Shown piece after piece: positions 50,640 to 54,410 of a stretch of DNA of 54,410 nt. Numbering within the stretch: position 1 is the first letter of the stretch; every line of letters begins with the position of its first letter. The notes under the pieces were generated by a model. That model did not search any database. It was not told the DNA's origin and saw only the letters and a list, made by a program, of their open reading frames with translations. The stretch lies in assembly GCA_022511385.1 (NCBI GenBank), contig JAFLRN010000014.1:1-54410 (forward strand), in the 5' to 3' direction. This DNA comes from Acetatifactor sp. (GTDB lineage Bacteria; Bacillota; Clostridia; Lachnospirales; Lachnospiraceae). The position numbers were made by a program, and so were the translations under genes.

Positions 50640-53078
50640 ATGCAGTCACAATTTACAGATAGAGCCCAGGAGGCTCTGAATCTTGCCTTAAGGTGCGCCA
50701 GAAGCCTGAAGCAGGGCTATGTGGGCACCGAGCATATTCTGGTGGGACTTCTGAAGGAACCGGGGGGAGTGGCACACAAGGTCTTAACGGACAATGGCGT
50801 GGATGTGGCCCAGGTTCAGGATATGATACAGGAGCTGATCGCTTTTGAGAACGGCGTGAGCCTGCGGGAGCGGGAAGGGTATTCCCCCAGGGCGCGGAAG
50901 GTGCTGGAGGAGGCCCACAGGCAGGCGACAAGATTTGGTCAGAAGGCCACGGGAACGGAGCATCTTCTGATGGCGCTGATCAAAGAGGGCGAGAATGTGG
51001 CCGTGCGGCTTTTGAATACCATTGGTGCCAACATACAGAAGATTTATGTGGACACCCTGATCGCCATTGGTCAGGACGGAAATCTGTATAAGGAAGATCT
51101 TGGCCGGAAGCCTGCTGGACGCCAGAAACAAACCACGCTCGGTCAGTACAGCAGAGATCTGACTGCTCTGGCAAAGGAAGGAAAACTGGACCCTGTTATC
51201 GGCAGGGAGGATGAGATTCGCCGGCTGGTACAGATTCTGAGCCGTCGTACCAAAAACAATCCCTGCCTAATCGGCGAGCCCGGCGTGGGCAAGACTGCCG
51301 TGGTGGAAGGGCTGGCGCTGAGGATCGTGGAGGGAAAGGTACCCTTTACCGTGAAGGATAAGCGTGTGCTGACCCTGGATCTGTCGGGCATGGTGGCCGG
51401 CAGCAAGTACAGGGGGGAATTTGAGGAGAGAATTAAGCGTGTCATCAAGGAAGTCGTAGACGATGGCAATGTGATCCTGTTCCTGGATGAGCTGCACACA
51501 CTCATCGGAGCCGGAGGGGCGGAGGGAGCCATTGACGCTTCCAATATCTTAAAACCGTCCCTGGCGAGGGGAGAGCTTCAGATGATCGGGGCTACCACCA
51601 TCGCGGAATACCGAAAATACATTGAGAAGGATGCAGCCTTGGAACGTCGTTTCCAGCCGGTGAATGTGGAAGAGCCCACGGAGGAGGAGGCTATCCGTAT
51701 CCTGGAAGGGATCAAGAGCAGATATGAGGAGCATCACCAGGTAACCATTACGCCGGAGGCTGTGGATACTGCAGTCAGGCTTGCCGCCCGTTATATCAAT
51801 GACAGAAACCTGCCGGATAAAGCTATTGACCTGATCGACGAGGCGGCAGCCAGCGCCAGGCTTCGTGCCATGGATATGCCGGATAAACAGAAAGAACTTT
51901 TAGACCAGATCAAGAAGATGGATCAGCAGATTGAGCGGTCCATCCGCATGGAGGCTTTTACCCAGGCGGCAGAGATCAAACGGAATCAGGATGAACTGGT
52001 GAAAAAATATCAGCGTATGGTGAAACGGCTGGAGAGCCAGGAATCCAATAAGCGATACACTGTGGGCGAGAACGAGATTGCCGAAGTAGTGGCAATGTGG
52101 ACCAAGATTCCGGTGCAGAAGCTTGCCCAGAAGGAAAGCGAGCGTCTGTTAAAGCTGGAGAGCATTCTGCACAAGCGCGTCATCGGCCAGGAAGAGGCAG
52201 TGAAGGCTGTGGCAAAAGCCATGCGCAGAGGACGTGTGGGCCTGAAGGATCCCAAACGGCCTATTGGCTCCTTCCTGTTCCTGGGTCCCACCGGTGTGGG
52301 AAAGACAGAGCTTTCCAAAGCGCTGGCTGAAGCTATGTTTGGCTCTGAGGATGCCATCATCCGGGTTGATATGTCCGAGTATATGGAGGGGCATTCGGTT
52401 TCGAAGATGATTGGCTCACCTCCCGGCTATGTGGGTTTTGAGGAGGGAGGCCAGCTCAGCGAGAAGGTGCGGCGGAATCCTTATTCTGTGGTGCTGTTCG
52501 ACGAGATTGAGAAGGCCCATCCGGATGTGTTCAATATTTTGCTGCAGGTGCTGGACGACGGCCATATCACGGATTCCAAAGGCCGCAAGGTAAGCTTTAA
52601 AAATACGGTGCTGATCATGACGTCCAACGCGGGGGCACAGAGGATCGTGGATCCAAAGAATCTGGGTTTTGCCACAGGTGGTGACGCTAAGCGGGACTAT
52701 GAGAAGATGAAGTCCGGCGTCATGGAGGAGGTCAAGAAAAGCTTTAAGCCGGAATTTATCAACCGTATTGATGAAATAATCGTGTTCCACCAGCTGAGTA
52801 ATGAGGATATGAAGGCAATCGTCAATCTGTTGGCCTCGGATCTGTATAAGCGTTGTGAGGCCCAGATGGACATCAGGCTTTCTATGACGGCGGCTTTGAA
52901 GGAGCATCTGGTGGAGAAGTATGCGGATCAAAAGATGGGGGCTAGGCCTTTGAAGAGAGCGATTCAGTCCGTGGTGGAGGATGCGCTGGCGGAGGAGATA
53001 CTGATGAAGAAGATTCAGCCGGGGGATGTTGTGGCGGCTGGGTTTAAGAATGGGAAGGTTACGTTTACAGTGAAGTGA
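50640..53078 (+). CDS. clpC: ATP-dependent Clp protease ATP-binding subunit ClpC
   Basis: This Hsp100 unfoldase feeds substrates to ClpP in the cytosol. The 812-residue protein has an N-terminal double Clp_N repeat (TDRAQEALNLALRCAR). AAA+ domain 1 has Walker A GEPGVGKTA (about 212) and Walker B ILFLDELHTLIGAG. A short middle domain (about 410-490) follows, then AAA+ domain 2 with Walker A GPTGVGKTE (about 549) and Walker B VVLFDEIEKAHPD. An LGF loop (PKNLGFATGG) contacts ClpP. The ATG at 50640 has GGAGG 6 bp upstream; an in-frame GTG at 50592 lies inside the GntR end. mcsA/mcsB are not adjacent. Confidence 0.95.
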   Translation: MQSQFTDRAQEALNLALRCARSLKQGYVGTEHILVGLLKEPGGVAHKVLTDNGVDVAQVQDMIQELIAFENGVSLREREGYSPRARKVLEEAHRQATRFGQKATGTEHLLMALIKEGENVAVRLLNTIGANIQKIYVDTLIAIGQDGNLYKEDLGRKPAGRQKQTTLGQYSRDLTALAKEGKLDPVIGREDEIRRLVQILSRRTKNNPCLIGEPGVGKTAVVEGLALRIVEGKVPFTVKDKRVLTLDLSGMVAGSKYRGEFEERIKRVIKEVVDDGNVILFLDELHTLIGAGGAEGAIDASNILKPSLARGELQMIGATTIAEYRKYIEKDAALERRFQPVNVEEPTEEEAIRILEGIKSRYEEHHQVTITPEAVDTAVRLAARYINDRNLPDKAIDLIDEAAASARLRAMDMPDKQKELLDQIKKMDQQIERSIRMEAFTQAAEIKRNQDELVKKYQRMVKRLESQESNKRYTVGENEIAEVVAMWTKIPVQKLAQKESERLLKLESILHKRVIGQEEAVKAVAKAMRRGRVGLKDPKRPIGSFLFLGPTGVGKTELSKALAEAMFGSEDAIIRVDMSEYMEGHSVSKMIGSPPGYVGFEEGGQLSEKVRRNPYSVVLFDEIEKAHPDVFNILLQVLDDGHITDSKGRKVSFKNTVLIMTSNAGAQRIVDPKNLGFATGGDAKRDYEKMKSGVMEEVKKSFKPEFINRIDEIIVFHQLSNEDMKAIVNLLASDLYKRCEAQMDIRLSMTAALKEHLVEKYADQKMGARPLKRAIQSVVEDALAEEILMKKIQPGDVVAAGFKNGKVTFTVK

Positions 53079-53094
53079 GTTTTAGGGTTGTGTA

Positions 53095-53170
53095 ATTGGT
53101 TACAGCGAGTGACGGCATCGGGCGGCGGGTATACCCATACAGCTCGCTTGCCGCTCGTTTCCGCTATAAT
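53095..53170. repeat. GC-rich dyad region after clpC
   Basis: Between clpC and the next promoter is a GC-rich stretch containing AGCGAG and GCTCGCTTGCCGCTCG inverted segments. It is related in style to the palindromic blocks elsewhere in the window. No gene or clear T-run terminator is visible. Confidence 0.4.
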
Positions 53171-53194
53171 GACAGGCACCTTATTAATAATTAC

Positions 53195-53224
53195 TTGACG
53201 GCGCATATAAATATCTGTTACAAT
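53195..53224 (+). promoter_or_regulatory. Likely promoter of the PAS-GGDEF gene
   Basis: TTGACG (53195-53200), an 18-bp spacer and TACAAT (53219-53224). Confidence 0.6.
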
Positions 53225-53286
53225 TGTTATCATAGGATATTTGTTGTAAATTTGCGTGTTTTCTGAAAGGAAGTGAAAAAAGTCAT

Positions 53287-54410
53287 ATGATGACCCTCAG
53301 ATTAAATACTTGTTATGATTTGACTAATACGGAATTGGTGGAAAAATTACAAAAGGTCAATTTTTGTGGGGACATTGTGTGCTACCCGTCAAATGAAGAA
53401 CCGGAAGCAGTGATTGGCAAAACCCAAAATGCCGATGTTCTTATTGTTACGGATAAATCCGCAGTTGTTGAAAAACTTGATAAAAAAGAAAATGTTTATA
53501 TAGTATATATGGGTCGTTATGCGGATATAGCAGTTTTTGCCGATAAGGCAAATGATGTATGGCCTGCGGACGAATCAGACGATTTTACCCTGATGCGTTT
53601 TGAACGGTTTATTTCTATTTTATATGACCAACACAGGGCATGGACGTTTAGCTATCTGTTGGATAAAACGATAAACACTATGCCCGACCTTTTATGGTAT
53701 AAACGCGAAGATGGCATACATATGCTTGTCAACGATGTTTTTGCACAGACTGTACATAAAGATAAGAAAGATATCGCCGGCAAGGATCATTATTATATTT
53801 GGGACGCGCCAAGACCTGCCGAGGGTGAGGGCGAGTTTGCATGCGCCGAATCCGAAGAAATAGCAATCAGAACGGGGAAGACCTATATAGGTGAGGAAAA
53901 TGTTGAAACACGTGAGGGTATGAAGCAGCTTCTTACATATAAAACCCCCATTTATAACAAATTCGGCAATGTTTTCGGTACTGTCGGCATAGGACACGAT
54001 ATTACAACAATCAGCAATCTGGGTATTGAGCTCACGATTATTGTCGACAACATTCCGTTTCCGATGATAGTTTTGTCGAATGAAGGGAAAGTAGTGCGGA
54101 CAAATGCTGCCTTTGACGAAATAGCCACGGTGACTGATAAGGAAAACTTCAATTACAAAGAATGGAAAGAAAAAGCACTGAAACCGAGCGGCGTTGCGCA
54201 AATTGACTATAAAAAACACTATGCCGCGCAGGAATACACAATGAATAGAAACGGCCGCGTGTATTCATATATAGTCACAGAACAGGAAATATGGGATTAT
54301 TTTGATACGATAACAGGATATTTCTGCCTTTTCCGAGATATGACGGATCAGCGTGATTATGAAAAGCGTATTATTGAGGCGGCTACTACGGACAGCCTTA
54401 CGGGTATATT
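53287..54410 (+). CDS. PAS-GGDEF sensory protein (3' end outside the window)
   Basis: An open frame from ATG 53287 (or 53290) runs to the window edge with 374 codons and no stop. AAAGGAAGTG lies upstream. After about 125 N-terminal residues come two PAS-like regions. The first is TINTMPDLLWYKREDGIHMLVNDVF, ending GTVGIGHDIT. The second is VDNIPFPMIVLSNEGKVVRTNAAF, ending YFCLFRDMTDQRDYEKR. The last visible residues, ATTDSLTGI, are the standard entry to a GGDEF domain, so it is a probable diguanylate cyclase. There is no membrane segment in the part seen. Whether the GGDEF site is intact cannot be judged here. Confidence 0.82.
   Translation, partial: MMTLRLNTCYDLTNTELVEKLQKVNFCGDIVCYPSNEEPEAVIGKTQNADVLIVTDKSAVVEKLDKKENVYIVYMGRYADIAVFADKANDVWPADESDDFTLMRFERFISILYDQHRAWTFSYLLDKTINTMPDLLWYKREDGIHMLVNDVFAQTVHKDKKDIAGKDHYYIWDAPRPAEGEGEFACAESEEIAIRTGKTYIGEENVETREGMKQLLTYKTPIYNKFGNVFGTVGIGHDITTISNLGIELTIIVDNIPFPMIVLSNEGKVVRTNAAFDEIATVTDKENFNYKEWKEKALKPSGVAQIDYKKHYAAQEYTMNRNGRVYSYIVTEQEIWDYFDTITGYFCLFRDMTDQRDYEKRIIEAATTDSLTGI

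Overview
The window looks like the chromosome of an anaerobic Clostridia bacterium, most likely Lachnospiraceae. The basis is the mix of DUF4317 and DUF6142-like proteins, an oxygen-sensitive class III ribonucleotide reductase, a soluble FeFe-hydrogenase-like chemoreceptor, strong AGGAGG-type ribosome binding sites and moderate GC housekeeping genes. No genus is claimed.

Layout. 1-3.5 kb: end of a tRNA-Lys, a MATE efflux pump, tRNA-Leu, then a Mn2+ (yybP-ykoY) riboswitch with terminator in front of a CaCA-type cation antiporter, and a CYTH protein. 4-8 kb: a DJ-1/PfpI protein and a gmd-fcl-manC cluster that makes GDP-L-fucose from mannose-1-phosphate. 8-13 kb: an M18 aminopeptidase and a GntR regulator-ABC exporter operon with three small membrane proteins. 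13-18.9 kb: a subtilase, a DUF4317 protein, MscL with an added zinc ribbon, a TPR lipoprotein and an XRE regulator. 19-24 kb: anaerobic NrdD with a fused redoxin domain, and a cytosolic chemoreceptor with a hydrogenase-like H-cluster domain. 24-29 kb: a GNAT protein, a GH26-like protein, pyrF, and a GH43 protein interrupted by a glutamine-rich heptad array.

28.9-40.8 kb is a mobile region abutting the 5' end of pyrE. Two similar left ends (28.88 and 30.64 kb), a scar joining an integrase leader to a pyrE 5' fragment (30.4-30.6 kb), and an intact xis/int pair at the right end suggest two successive integrations. The inner element is strikingly AT-rich. It carries a three-gene operon that matches the Detocs anti-phage system: a kinase-like sensor with a long helical region (DtcA), a receiver protein (DtcB) and a receiver-nucleosidase fusion (DtcC). 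The dtcB frame is broken at a run of 11 A. The element also carries an XRE regulator and an adenylate-forming ligase.

40.8-54.4 kb returns to core genes: pyrE, two small membrane proteins, an M29 aminopeptidase behind an array of eight 13-bp repeats, purE-purM-purN-purD, a zinc-ribbon protein, an SH3b membrane protein, a GntR-clpC pair, and the start of a PAS-GGDEF protein that runs off the window.

The strongest points for follow-up are the Detocs operon with its shifted dtcB, the pyrE integration history, the hydrogenase-like chemoreceptor, the Mn-riboswitch antiporter, and several in-gene or intergenic tandem arrays.
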